DNA of 64,000 nt from JTS-RE37 sp963756115 (GTDB lineage Bacteria; Bacteroidota; Bacteroidia; Flavobacteriales; Flavobacteriaceae): the NCBI GenBank assembly GCA_963756115.1, contig CAVWMN010000010.1:1426001-1490000 (forward strand), written 5' to 3'. The notes beneath the pieces were generated by a model that saw only the letters and a program-made list of their open reading frames with translations, made no database searches and was not told the DNA's origin. Of this stretch, positions 46,315-55,932 are shown in pieces. Position 1 is the stretch's first letter; the number at the start of each line of letters is the position of its first letter. A program made the translations under genes and the position numbers.

Positions 46315-47655
46315 ATGCCAATGAAAAAGTTAATCAGAAATACCTACCTATCAAACCGGTTCTTCCTGTTGCTTGCACTCCTGGCCTTTGGATTTATGCT
46401 TTCATTCATCTATCCTGCAATTTTTGGCAGTATGAAGCTCCTATTTTACCTGTTCCTCCTGCTGGTTGCCGCTGATTTCCTGTTGGTATTCATTACAGGC
46501 GGCAAGATACATGGCGAACGCGTTATCCCCGACAAGCTTTCCAATGGAGATGAAAATACCATTCATATAGTACTGTATAACAGGTATCCGTTTACGGTCA
46601 ACCTCACCATACTTGATGAGTTACCCCAGCAGTTTCAGAAAAGGGATTTTGGTTTGGAAGCGCGTTTGGGGAGTAATAAAAAGACCGTATTCAATTATAT
46701 CCTTAGGCCGGTGGAACGCGGAATCTACGAATTTGGGAAGCTGAACGTATTTGTCCGTTCCGGGTTGGGATTGCTCCGAAGGCGGTTTATTTTTGACGAT
46801 TCCCGGGAAGTCCCTGTCTACCCTTCCTTCCTGCAGCTTAAAAAATATGACCTGATGGCCTTTACGGACCGGCTTTTTGAATATGGGGTAAAAAAAATAC
46901 GCAGGATAGGCCATACCATGGAATTTGAGCAAATCCGGGATTATGTAGCCGGGGATGATATCCGGATCATCAACTGGAAGGCGACGGCCAAAAAGAACCA
47001 GCTGATGGTAAACCAGCACCAGGATGAAAAATCGCAATCCATTTATTCTGTGATTGATAAAGGTCGGGTCATGAAGATGCCCTTTGAAAAATTGAGCCTT
47101 CTGGACTATGCCATCAATGCCACCCTGGTGATCAGCAGCATCGCCATAAAAAAACAGGACAAGGCCGGCATGTTTGCTTTTAGCAATAAAATAGAGAACC
47201 GGGTAGTGGCGGAAAAGCGCAGTTCACAAATGAACCTGATCCTGGAAACACTGTATAACCTCAAGACCAACTATGCTGAGAGTGATTTCAGCAGGTTGTA
47301 TGTGGACATCAAACGGCATATCAACCAACGGAGCCTATTGTTGCTCTATACCAATTTTGAAACCCTGGATGCGCTCCACCGGCAAATACCATACCTGCAG
47401 GCCCTTAACAAACAACACCTGCTGGTGGTCATACTCTTCGAGAATACGGAGCTGACAGCCTTTGCCAGGCAAGCGGTCCATGCAACCCAGGAGATCTTTC
47501 AGCAAACCCTTGCTGAAAAATTTGTTTATGAAAAGAAATTAGTGGTCTATGAACTGCGAAAATATGGCATACAGACTATCCTTACCAAGCCGCAGGACCT
47601 CACCCTCAATACGATAAACAAGTATTTGGAGATCAAAGCCAGGGGACTACTTTAA
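46315..47655 (+). CDS. DUF58 (vWA-like) protein, MoxR partner
   Basis: 446 residues. Two hydrophobic helices at about 15-58 anchor it. DUF58 features: FEQIRDYVAGDDIRIINWKA (about 202-221) then a vWA-like fold. The expected metal-binding DxSxS is replaced by IDKGRVM, so the MIDAS site looks degenerate. ATG 46315 and a second Met codon at 46321 are possible starts. It is the last gene of the cluster and pairs functionally with the MoxR ATPase in this family. Confidence 0.93.
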   Translation: MPMKKLIRNTYLSNRFFLLLALLAFGFMLSFIYPAIFGSMKLLFYLFLLLVAADFLLVFITGGKIHGERVIPDKLSNGDENTIHIVLYNRYPFTVNLTILDELPQQFQKRDFGLEARLGSNKKTVFNYILRPVERGIYEFGKLNVFVRSGLGLLRRRFIFDDSREVPVYPSFLQLKKYDLMAFTDRLFEYGVKKIRRIGHTMEFEQIRDYVAGDDIRIINWKATAKKNQLMVNQHQDEKSQSIYSVIDKGRVMKMPFEKLSLLDYAINATLVISSIAIKKQDKAGMFAFSNKIENRVVAEKRSSQMNLILETLYNLKTNYAESDFSRLYVDIKRHINQRSLLLLYTNFETLDALHRQIPYLQALNKQHLLVVILFENTELTAFARQAVHATQEIFQQTLAEKFVYEKKLVVYELRKYGIQTILTKPQDLTLNTINKYLEIKARGLL

Positions 47656-47891
47656 CGAAACACCTGGTACCAACTTCCCTGCTCAGAACAGGGTCCGCCG
47701 GAGGATTGCTTTGCACCCCTGCCCCTTTGTTGCCGTCTCATGGGTTCAGGAATCCATATCCCCGATCAGATACCCGATGATGGCGAAGGCAAATCATTCT
47801 TTTCCTGCCCCTGGGGAAACAAGGAACTGACTTTTTTACTAAATTGTATGCAATTAACCGATAAGGCTACACCTTAAACCTAGCATATTAC

Positions 47892-48749
47892 GTGTCTGAA
47901 TCCACCGCTACAACCATCCGTTCTTCAGGGTTTGGAAAAACACTTCGGACTGACCGGTGGTGGTTATATCCCGCACTGGTTCTTTTTGGACTTACCAGTT
48001 TCCTGATATATGGTTTCTGGTCTGCCTGGCAGGCAGATTTCTACTGGTACAATGCAGGGCAGGAAGGGTTTGGCGGGTACCTGGCCCCCTTTTATTCCCC
48101 ATTATTGTTCATAAAAGAAGGTGTTGAAGGGGCTGCCCCCCTTGAGCACGCTATCTTCGGGACATGGCCAACCTGGTGGCCCGACTGGCTGCCCCCCTCC
48201 CCCTCCCTCCTTATTTTGGCCATCCCCGGGATTTTCCGGTTTACCTGTTACTACTATAGAAAAGCCTATTACCGGGCGTTTGCAGGTACACCACCTGCCT
48301 GCGCGGTAGGGGCCCTGCCCCGGAAAGGTAAATCGGGATACAAAGGGGAAACCGGACTTATGGTGGTTCAAAACCTGCACCGGTATGCCATGTACTTTGC
48401 AATGATGTATATCCTGGTATTCTTTTACGATGCATTTTTGTCCTTTTTCCGGGGGGGTGTATTCGGGGTTGGCATTGGCAGCCTGCTACTCCTTGGAAAT
48501 CCTATTCTCCTGGCTTGTTATTCCTTCGGATGCCATTCCATCCGGCACCTGGTCAGCGGCAGCAGGGATTGTTATTCATGTAGTGTCCGGGGTACCATTG
48601 CCCATGGGAATGGAAGGATCGTAGGGTGGCTAAACCAACGCCACGAATTATTTGCCTGGCTGAGCCTGGTCTGGATCATGATCGCCGATATCTATATCCG
48701 CCTGGTTTCCATGGGGGCACTGAGTGATCCGAATACCTGGGGAGCTTAA
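47892..48749 (+). CDS. sdhC: Succinate dehydrogenase membrane subunit, Sdh1-like
   Basis: 285 residues from a GTG at 47892. About five membrane segments with two long extramembrane loops. Motifs YSFGCHSIRHLV and ELFAWLSLVWIMIADIYIRL with the RLVSMG ending resemble the large membrane subunit of actinobacterial Sdh1 (Rv0249c type) more than the compact cytochrome b558 of most flavobacteria. His residues in FGCHSIRH and NLHRYAMYF are heme or quinone candidates. It is directly upstream of sdhA and sdhB. Subtype assignment is by recalled motif, not alignment. Confidence 0.8.
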   Translation: MSESTATTIRSSGFGKTLRTDRWWLYPALVLFGLTSFLIYGFWSAWQADFYWYNAGQEGFGGYLAPFYSPLLFIKEGVEGAAPLEHAIFGTWPTWWPDWLPPSPSLLILAIPGIFRFTCYYYRKAYYRAFAGTPPACAVGALPRKGKSGYKGETGLMVVQNLHRYAMYFAMMYILVFFYDAFLSFFRGGVFGVGIGSLLLLGNPILLACYSFGCHSIRHLVSGSRDCYSCSVRGTIAHGNGRIVGWLNQRHELFAWLSLVWIMIADIYIRLVSMGALSDPNTWGA

Positions 48750-48764
48750 AAACGAAAGAGACGT

Positions 48765-50633
48765 ATGATTGATATTTCAGAAATACAAACCATCACCCAC
48801 GATGTACTGGTAGTTGGCGCCGGTGGTGCGGGGCTAAGCGCTGCGATTGAGGCATCCTCCCGGGGGATGAGCACGGGGATTGTGATGAAATCCCTGCTCG
48901 GCAAAGCCCATACCGTTATGGCTGAGGGTGGCATGGCCGCGGCTTTGGGGAATGTAGATGCGCGGGATGACTGGAAGATCCATTTCAGGGATACCATGCG
49001 GGGTGGAAAATTCCTCAATGTATGGCGCATGGCCGAACTCCATGCAAAACTGGCACCGGAACGCGTACGGCTCCTGGAAGAATGGGGGGCTGTTTTTGAC
49101 AGGACACAGGAAGGATTGATCAATCAACGAAATTTTGGGGGGCACCGCTACCCCCGGCTGGCACATGTGGGGGACCGGACTGGGTTGGAAATGATCCGCA
49201 CCTTACAGGACCACGGTATCCACCAGGGGATAGAAACCTATATGGAATGCACGGCCCTGGACCTGCTCAAAAACCAGGACGGGGGGGTTTGCGGAATCGT
49301 TTGCATGTGGCGGGAAACAGGGACATTTGTAATCCTGAAAGCAAAGGCCATCATCCTCGCCACCGGCGGTGGCGGGAAAGCATGGGATGTTACCTCCAAT
49401 TCGTGGGAATACACGGGCGATGGGTACGGCATGGCATACCAGGCCGGGGCCGAACTCATGGACCTGGAATTTAACCAATTCCATCCCACAGGAATGGTCT
49501 GGCCACTTTCCGTAAAAGGCATACTGGTCACAGAAAGCGTTCGGGGTGAAGGCGGTATCCTGCTCAATAAGGAGGGGACCCGTTTTATGTTCAACTATAT
49601 CCCGGAACGCTTCCGCTCTGAAACAGCCGCAACCCAGGAAGAAGCTGCACGATGGCTTGCCGGCGATCCCGAGGCCAGGAGGCCTCCGGAATTACTGACC
49701 CGCGATGTGGTTGCCCGGGCCATAAATGAAGAGGTAAAGGCAGGCCGCGGCTCGGTACATGGAGGGGCTTACCTCAACATTGCCACGCAGCGATCAGCAG
49801 AGGATATCCGCAGGAAATTACCTTCAATGTACCATCAATTCAAAGTCCTGGCCGAACTGGATATCACCCGGGAACCCATGGAAGTAGGTCCAACCTGCCA
49901 TTACTTTATGGGCGGGATACGGGTAGAAGCCGATACAACAATGAGTTCAGTCCCCGGCTTGTTTGCCTGTGGGGAATGTGCGGCAGGGATGCATGGCGCC
50001 AACCGTCTCGGCGGGAATTCCCTGTCAGATCTGCTTGTATTCGGATACCTTTCCGGGAAATCAGCTTCGGAATATGCTAAAAATTCAGCATCCCAGTCTG
50101 AAATCAATGCGGATCAGGTTCAAACCATAATCCGGTCCGCAACAGACATCCTTAACCGGGAATCCGGTGCAAACCCATACCTGCTCCATGAGGAACTGGA
50201 ACGTACTATGCAACATCACGTGGGGATCATCCGGTCGCGGGAAGACCTGGAAACGGGGATTGCACAATTGGAAAAAATCAAGGCTTCCTATGCCTCCGTA
50301 AAGGCAAAAGGTGCGAGCCAGTTCAACCCGGGTTGGCATGAGGCATTGGGCATGCGCAATCTCCTGATCACGGCTGAAGCTGTGGCCCGGGCCGCATTGA
50401 TGCGGGAGGAAAGCCGGGGTGCCCACACCCGATCAGACTTTCCCGGCGAACAGGAAAAATGGCTGCAATACAATATTGTTACCCAAAAAAAAGGCGACGG
50501 AACCATGGAGCTCCGCAAGGTTGAACGCCCGGTTCCGGATGCAGAATTAAAACGGATTGCCCAATCGAATATCGAAGACCTCGAGAAGGAAATCGCCAGC
50601 GAAAGGGAGATGGCAGGAAAGGATCTGCTTTAA
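48765..50633 (+). CDS. sdhA: Succinate dehydrogenase/fumarate reductase flavoprotein subunit
   Basis: 622 residues. FAD motif VVGAGGAGLSAAIEA (about 14-28). The covalent-flavin His is in AHTVMAEGGMAAAL. Substrate-site residues appear in NQFHPTGMV, RGEGGILLN and PTCHYFMGGIRV, with GANRLGGNSLSDLLVFG near the C-terminal FAD contacts. The helical C-terminal domain follows (about 440-600). The complex oxidises succinate to fumarate and passes electrons to quinone. It sits between sdhC (15 bp) and sdhB. Confidence 0.95.
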   Translation: MIDISEIQTITHDVLVVGAGGAGLSAAIEASSRGMSTGIVMKSLLGKAHTVMAEGGMAAALGNVDARDDWKIHFRDTMRGGKFLNVWRMAELHAKLAPERVRLLEEWGAVFDRTQEGLINQRNFGGHRYPRLAHVGDRTGLEMIRTLQDHGIHQGIETYMECTALDLLKNQDGGVCGIVCMWRETGTFVILKAKAIILATGGGGKAWDVTSNSWEYTGDGYGMAYQAGAELMDLEFNQFHPTGMVWPLSVKGILVTESVRGEGGILLNKEGTRFMFNYIPERFRSETAATQEEAARWLAGDPEARRPPELLTRDVVARAINEEVKAGRGSVHGGAYLNIATQRSAEDIRRKLPSMYHQFKVLAELDITREPMEVGPTCHYFMGGIRVEADTTMSSVPGLFACGECAAGMHGANRLGGNSLSDLLVFGYLSGKSASEYAKNSASQSEINADQVQTIIRSATDILNRESGANPYLLHEELERTMQHHVGIIRSREDLETGIAQLEKIKASYASVKAKGASQFNPGWHEALGMRNLLITAEAVARAALMREESRGAHTRSDFPGEQEKWLQYNIVTQKKGDGTMELRKVERPVPDAELKRIAQSNIEDLEKEIASEREMAGKDLL

Positions 50634-50707
50634 ACGGTTAATTGTCATGGATCAGTTGGAATGGCAGGAGGCTACCAGCAGCCGGCATACCGCGTAAATC
50701 AAAAAAT

Positions 50708-51484
50708 ATGGGAAAAAGAAAATTCAGGATCTTCAGAGGTGACAAAGAGCAGGGCGCATTGGAACTATATGAAACGGAAGAAATGGAAGGGATGGTGGTC
50801 CTGGACGTGATCCATAAAATACAGGCAGAACAGGCCAATGACCTGGCCATACGCTGGAATTGCAAGGCCGGTAAATGCGGGTCGTGCAGTATGGAGATCA
50901 ACGGGAAACCAAAATTGGCCTGTATGACCCGTATGAACGAATATGGCGCGGAGGAGACCATTACGCTGACACCGCTCAAAACGTTCCCGGTAATCCGGGA
51001 CCTGGTTACGGATGTCTCCTGGAATTACCAGCAGAACAAACGCATAAAGCCGGTGAAATTGGCTCCTGAAGCGAAAACGGAGAAAGGTTATGTTATGTAT
51101 CAGAAAGATGTGGACAGGGTACAGGAATTCCGGAAGTGTATTGAATGCTATTTATGCCAGGATGTCTGCCACGTTTTGCGCGACCACCATAAAAAGGATA
51201 AATTTGTAGGTCCCCGGTATATGATCCGGGTAGCCAGCCTTGAAATGCACCCGCTTGACACGGAGGACCGGATCCCGGAGATCAAAAAGGAATATGGTTC
51301 CGGAATGTGCAACATCACCAGGTGCTGTACAGATGTTTGCCCGGAACATATAAATATCACGGACAATGCGATCATCCCGTTAAAGGAAAGGGTCATCGAT
51401 CGCTATTACGATCCGGTGACCATCCTGGGCCGCAAAATATTCGGTCCCAAAAAACAACAGTTACCTCCTATAAAAAAAGGTTGA
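50708..51484 (+). CDS. sdhB: Succinate dehydrogenase iron-sulfur subunit
   Basis: 258 residues from ATG 50708 (MGKRKFRIFRGDK); an in-frame codon at 50642 would add 22 residues with no similarity. Three cluster motifs are visible: [2Fe-2S] CKAGKCGSC with a distal Cys in KLAC, [4Fe-4S] CIECYLCQDVC, and [3Fe-4S] with CNITRCCTDVCP. They form the electron wire from SdhA to the membrane subunit. Positions and spacing are normal. It ends 30 bp before a convergent TPR-like gene. Confidence 0.95.
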   Translation: MGKRKFRIFRGDKEQGALELYETEEMEGMVVLDVIHKIQAEQANDLAIRWNCKAGKCGSCSMEINGKPKLACMTRMNEYGAEETITLTPLKTFPVIRDLVTDVSWNYQQNKRIKPVKLAPEAKTEKGYVMYQKDVDRVQEFRKCIECYLCQDVCHVLRDHHKKDKFVGPRYMIRVASLEMHPLDTEDRIPEIKKEYGSGMCNITRCCTDVCPEHINITDNAIIPLKERVIDRYYDPVTILGRKIFGPKKQQLPPIKKG

Positions 51485-51513
51485 AAGAATCCCCGGATAG
51501 CCATGGCGTGCGC

Positions 51514-52017
51514 TTAAACATCGAGGAGGGGCTGAATACCCTTATCTTCCGGTGACGGACCCAGTTTAAATTCCTGGATTCCCCGTATACAGGCATTCCA
51601 CCTCAGGATAGCATCCTGGTTGCCTTTTGGGCTGATCTTTTCCGCCTCCTCATAATATTGCATGGCCCTTTTGTAATGTTCATAAGCTATATACTTAACC
51701 CGCGGAGAGGAACCTTTTAAGGCGGCTTTGCCCAGTCTCTCTTCAATAATACCATGGTAATACTGCTGTTCGTATTTACTGGTCAGCTGGTTGCACAGCT
51801 CTTTGGCCTCCGGAATAGAGAAACGCTTTTCTGTCCCAAACTGGTCCGTGATGGCCAGGATGAATATCAGTATGGCCATTTGATGGTTTGGTTCAATTTG
51901 CAGGATATCCCTGCAAATGCTTTCAGCCTGCTTCGGTTCGTTAAGGAGCCGGTAGTGCTTGGCCCTGGTCAGTGCCCTTGGTATAGAATCCTTTGATATG
52001 GGTTTGAGTTGTAACAT
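51514..52017 (-). CDS. Small TPR-like protein, function unknown
   Basis: 167 residues, no signal peptide or membrane segment. Helix pairs with TPR spacing: PRALTRAKHYRLLNEPKQAE and a CRDILQIEPNHQMAILIFIL follow-on near the start, and AYEHYKRAMQYYEEAEKISP later. This suggests a two- to three-repeat protein-binding module. No other domain is seen. It is convergent with sdhB and does not overlap it. A role in partner binding is inferred from the repeat type. Confidence 0.65.
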   Translation of the reverse strand: MLQLKPISKDSIPRALTRAKHYRLLNEPKQAESICRDILQIEPNHQMAILIFILAITDQFGTEKRFSIPEAKELCNQLTSKYEQQYYHGIIEERLGKAALKGSSPRVKYIAYEHYKRAMQYYEEAEKISPKGNQDAILRWNACIRGIQEFKLGPSPEDKGIQPLLDV

Positions 52018-52158
52018 GGCAGTGGTTTAATAGGATATTCCTTTGATCTGAACTATGAATGTACAAATTTATCCTTAAATCCGGGAATCTAGTTTCAGGC
52101 ACGAGCACCGCCTGATTATTTTGAAAAACAGTACCTTCGAATTTTCAGGTTTCTCCTT

Positions 52159-52965
52159 ATGAATATCCGCACTATAAAGATATCAGCTGCCATAGCGGCC
52201 CCTGCTTTATGCATTTTGCTGGGTATGGGATGCCGGCAGCAGCCTGCTTCGGGCTCTAAGGTAACGGCGACCCCGAAGCCATCAGTATATCAAGGTATCA
52301 CTGGGGAATGGATGCGCCTGGTAAATACAGCTACCGATTCCCTTTCCCGTTTATATTCACCAGAAGCCGTCCACATTGATGCAGGGGGGCAGGTGGTTAC
52401 GGGGGCGGCAGCCGTGGCTGGCCGTATACATGAGCAGCTATACACGATTGACAGTATTGCCACTCACTCCGAAATATCCGCAACACCTGATACCGCTTAC
52501 ATTTATGAGCTCGGCAGCTTCTATACCTCCGACAACAAAATCTTTAAACATCTTCTGATCAGGGACTCCCGCAATGGAGCCAATCTGCGGGAGCTGGAGT
52601 TTATAGCGCCGGCCAAAAAAGGAATACCTGTACCTGCCGCAATCCAGGAACGCCGGGAGGAGTGGATACAATTATGCAATGCGCATAACCCGGCAGTCCT
52701 GGTAGAAAAATTATATGCAGTAAATGCAGTCTATTATAACCACAGGCCTGTCATTAAAGGAAGGGAGGACATCATTGCCGATTACCAGTACATGTCTGAT
52801 CCCAATTATATCCTGACCCTGGAACCACTGGTCCTGGAAGCAGTAACAAATGATCTGGTATTTGAAATCGGACAATGTACCGGCACCTATAACGGAAAGT
52901 ATATCCTCGTCTGGAAAAAAAACACAGAAGGCATCTGGGAGGTCCTGCTGGATTCCAACATTTGA
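52159..52965 (+). CDS. Lipoprotein with two SnoaL/NTF2-like domains
   Basis: 268 residues. Lipoprotein signal ends at LGMGC (Cys about 25). Two similar halves follow: one around GEWMRLVNTATDSLSRLYSP (about 50-130), the other around EEWIQLCNAHNPAVLVEKLY (about 168-265), each with the NTF2-like pattern of N-terminal helix then VVTGAAAVAGRIHEQL or VIKGREDIIADYQYM and curved sheet strands. Such tandem domains in a lipoprotein are ligand-binding or structural. No catalytic residues can be named. Confidence 0.6.
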   Translation: MNIRTIKISAAIAAPALCILLGMGCRQQPASGSKVTATPKPSVYQGITGEWMRLVNTATDSLSRLYSPEAVHIDAGGQVVTGAAAVAGRIHEQLYTIDSIATHSEISATPDTAYIYELGSFYTSDNKIFKHLLIRDSRNGANLRELEFIAPAKKGIPVPAAIQERREEWIQLCNAHNPAVLVEKLYAVNAVYYNHRPVIKGREDIIADYQYMSDPNYILTLEPLVLEAVTNDLVFEIGQCTGTYNGKYILVWKKNTEGIWEVLLDSNI

Positions 52966-53098
52966 AGGGATGTAAACAGGGTTTTCCAAAAGTTTCTTCC
53001 CTGGCGGTTGTTTAAAAAATTACCAGCAACAGCAAATTGACAGGGAACGCGTACGGTATAGCTAAAAATGGGTATATTCCGGTTCAAAATCCCATAGT

Positions 53099-54394
53099 AT
53101 GAACCGTTATCTCATAGTTATCTCCCTTGGACTGCTTTTTCATCAAACCATCGCTTCCCAAACCAAGCCAACCGTCAATATGGAACGGCTGGAGGGTACA
53201 CTGTTGAAACTGGCAACTTTTGGGCAGGACAGCAGCGAAACCACCAACAGGGTAGCTTTCAGCGATGGGGATATTGCAGGCAGGGAATATGTGCAGCAAT
53301 TGATGAGAGATGCCGGCCTGGAAGTAAGTGTGGATTTTGCCGGAAATATTACCGGCAGGAGGGCGGGGAAGAATCCATCCAGGAAATATATCGCCTTAGG
53401 TTCTCATATTGATATGGTACCCCGGGGGGGCAATTATGATGGTTGTGTGGGGTCGCTTGCAGCGATAGAAGTAATAAAGACGTTACAGGAGAAGCAAATT
53501 AGTACGGACCACCCCCTCGAGGTTATCATTTTTTCGAACGAAGAAGGCGGCCTTTTGGGGAGTCGGGCTCTGGCTGGTAAAATTGGCCCGGAGGCATTGT
53601 CTGTTGTAAACAGTACCGGTTTTAGTATGGCAGAGGGGCTGAAAAGGATCGGGGGTGACCCGGAAAGGATCACTGAAGTGGCCAGGGAAAAAGGATCACT
53701 CGCCGCGTTTTTGGAATTGCACATTGAACAGGGAGGGATCCTGGAGCAGGAGCAAACCGATATTGGGGTAGTCGAAGGGATTGTGGGCATAAAATGGTGG
53801 GATGTTGAAATCCGCGGATTTGCAAACCATGCAGGGACGACTCCCATGGATGCGCGGCAGGATGCCTTGTTGGCAGCAGCCCGGTTCATCATTGCGGTCA
53901 ATGAGGAGATCAATCGTGTGGAAGGCAAACAGGTAGGTACTGTGGGAAGGATTTCAGCAGAACCCGGGGCACCCAATGTCATTCCCGGGAGGGTCGTACT
54001 TAGCCTCGAGATCCGCGATCTATCAGAGGAGAAGATCAACATGCTTTTTGACGCGATACAAAAAAGGGGTGACAGCATCGGCAGTGGATCGAATACCCGG
54101 TTCAGCTATACGCCCATTGATGCGAACTCTAAACCAGCCCTGACCGATACAGCGATCCAGGAGCGGATCGCAACGGCAGCAGCTTCCCTTGGCTTAACAC
54201 ATAAACAAATGCAGAGCGGGGCGGGACACGATGCACAGGACATGGCACTGATCACCCGGGCAGGGATGATATTTGTACCCAGCAAAGGGGGAATCAGCCA
54301 TTCCCCAGAAGAATTCACAAGTGCCGAAGATATGGCCAATGGGGCAAATGTGTTATTGCAGACCTTATTGTTGCTGGATAAGGACCTGGAATAA
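53099..54394 (+). CDS. Exported M20-family Zn hydrolase (N-carbamoylase/allantoate amidohydrolase type)
   Basis: 431 residues with a signal peptide (LLFHQTIASQ). Metal and active-site motifs: ALGSHIDMVPRGGNYDG (His, Asp), FSNEEGGLLGSRAL (catalytic Glu), FLELHIEQGGILE, NHAGTTPMDARQDALLA and a final SHSPEE His. This order is that of hydantoinase/carbamoylase-type amidases, which cleave N-carbamoyl amino acids, allantoate or ureidoglycolate. The export signal is unusual for such a catabolic enzyme and suggests envelope location. Substrate is not settled. Confidence 0.9.
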   Translation: MNRYLIVISLGLLFHQTIASQTKPTVNMERLEGTLLKLATFGQDSSETTNRVAFSDGDIAGREYVQQLMRDAGLEVSVDFAGNITGRRAGKNPSRKYIALGSHIDMVPRGGNYDGCVGSLAAIEVIKTLQEKQISTDHPLEVIIFSNEEGGLLGSRALAGKIGPEALSVVNSTGFSMAEGLKRIGGDPERITEVAREKGSLAAFLELHIEQGGILEQEQTDIGVVEGIVGIKWWDVEIRGFANHAGTTPMDARQDALLAAARFIIAVNEEINRVEGKQVGTVGRISAEPGAPNVIPGRVVLSLEIRDLSEEKINMLFDAIQKRGDSIGSGSNTRFSYTPIDANSKPALTDTAIQERIATAAASLGLTHKQMQSGAGHDAQDMALITRAGMIFVPSKGGISHSPEEFTSAEDMANGANVLLQTLLLLDKDLE

Positions 54395-54502
54395 GGATCG
54401 GTTGAGCCCCTGCCAATGAGCGTTTGCCAAGGGGTCCAGTTCGGTGTTAAAATTCAGGAATACGTAAAAATAATAGTATCTTTCAGTACTTAATTTTTTG
54501 GC

Positions 54503-55887
54503 ATGCCGCGCAACTTCGCAATGCTGCTTATAATAGGGCTTATAACAACTTCCCATGCCCAAAGGCTCCGGGTAAGTGATAACAACCGCTTCCTGGTCAC
54601 AGAGGAAGGTGCCCCCTTTTTTGGGCCGGCGATACGGCCTGGGAACTCTTTCACCGGTGCACCAGGGAAGAGGCATCGGAATACCTGACCCACCGTGCCC
54701 GTCAGGGCTTTAATGTAGTACAGGCGGTGATCCTGGCAGAATTGGATGGGTTGAACACCCCGAATCCCTACGGGGAAACACCGCTGCTTTCCAATGATCC
54801 TTCACGCCCGAACGAAAACTATTTTGAACATGTGGATTTCGTAATTAAAAAGGCCGGGGAACTGGGGATATACATCGCGCTGTTGCCAACCTGGGGAGAT
54901 AAGGTATATACCAACAGCTGGGGGCTGGGCCCTGAGGTTTTCACCCGGGAAAATGCACGGATATACGGGAATTGGCTGGGTAACCGGTATAAGGATTATG
55001 ACAATATAATCTGGATCATCGGGGGAGATCGCAACCCAAGGGGGGGAACCATGGATGTGGCGATCTGGAATTCCATGGCGGAAGGCATAGCGGAAACTGC
55101 CGGAGGATATGAACAAACGCTGATGAGCTTTCACCCCCAACCGTCAGATGAGGGGGGATCATCCAGGTGGTTCCACGGGCAGCCCTGGCTCGATTTCAAC
55201 ATGCACCAGACCGGCCATTGTGCCAATCAGCCTACCTACAGGATCATCGAACAGGACTATAACCTCCAACCGGTGAAACCTGTGCTCGACGGGGAACCGT
55301 TGTATGAAGACCATCCCAATTGTTTCAATGCCCGGGAACTGGGCTACAGCATCCCGGAAGATATCAGGCGTATCATGTACTGGAATGTATTTGCGGGTGC
55401 CTTCGGGCAGACCTACGGATGCCATGACGTATGGCAGATGTACCAATTGGAACGGGAGGGGATCAACCATCCACTGCGGCCGTGGAAGCTGGCATTGGAC
55501 CTTCCGATGGCCAACCAGGTAAAACACCTTAAAAACTTAATATTGTCCCGTCCCTTCCTCACCCGGATTCCCGCACCCCATGTGGTTCCCGGGCCCCAGG
55601 ATGATTCGGAGGATTATGTAATCGCCACAGCAGACAGCGAAGGATCCTATACCATGGTTTATTTCCCAACAGGTAAAAAGGCACTGCTGGACCTTTCAGC
55701 GCTGAAAGGAACTAAATTACAAAGCTGGTGGTACGATCCCCGCACCGGAAATGCATTTCCCGGGCCCGGTCTAACCCGAGGAAAACGTACCATAGAACCT
55801 CCAAGTTCCGGGATTGGCCAGGACTGGGTCCTTGTCGTTGACGATGCTGCCTATGAATTTGGACCACCCGGCAAATCCCTGTTCTGA
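54503..55887 (+). pseudogene. DUF4038-type glycoside hydrolase, frameshifted
   Basis: The first frame (from ATG 54503, signal peptide LLIIGLITTSHAQ) reads RLRVSDNNRFLVTEEGAPFF, then breaks at a run of six T (54617-54622). Adding one T would restore WAGDTAWELFHRCTREEAS and join the second frame (translated from 54727, ILAELDGLNTPNPYGE). Later parts carry WIIGGDRNPRGG, HPQPSDEGGSSRWFHG and a C-terminal SWWYDPRTGNA collagen-binding-like domain. The family includes GH140 apiosidase-like enzymes. A homopolymer slip, biological (phase variation) or technical, is the likeliest cause. Confidence 0.85.
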
Positions 55888-55932
55888 ATTAGTAAAAAAA
55901 TAGGTATCTTCCAAACCTAAAATCAAACCCCT

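Noticed and set aside
9865..53060. The 9-mer AACGCGTAC occurs in three intergenic regions (near 9868, 30522 and 53047) and once in sdhA.
   Set aside because: Four hits in 64 kb are only slightly above chance, the flanks differ, and there is no consistent distance to genes.
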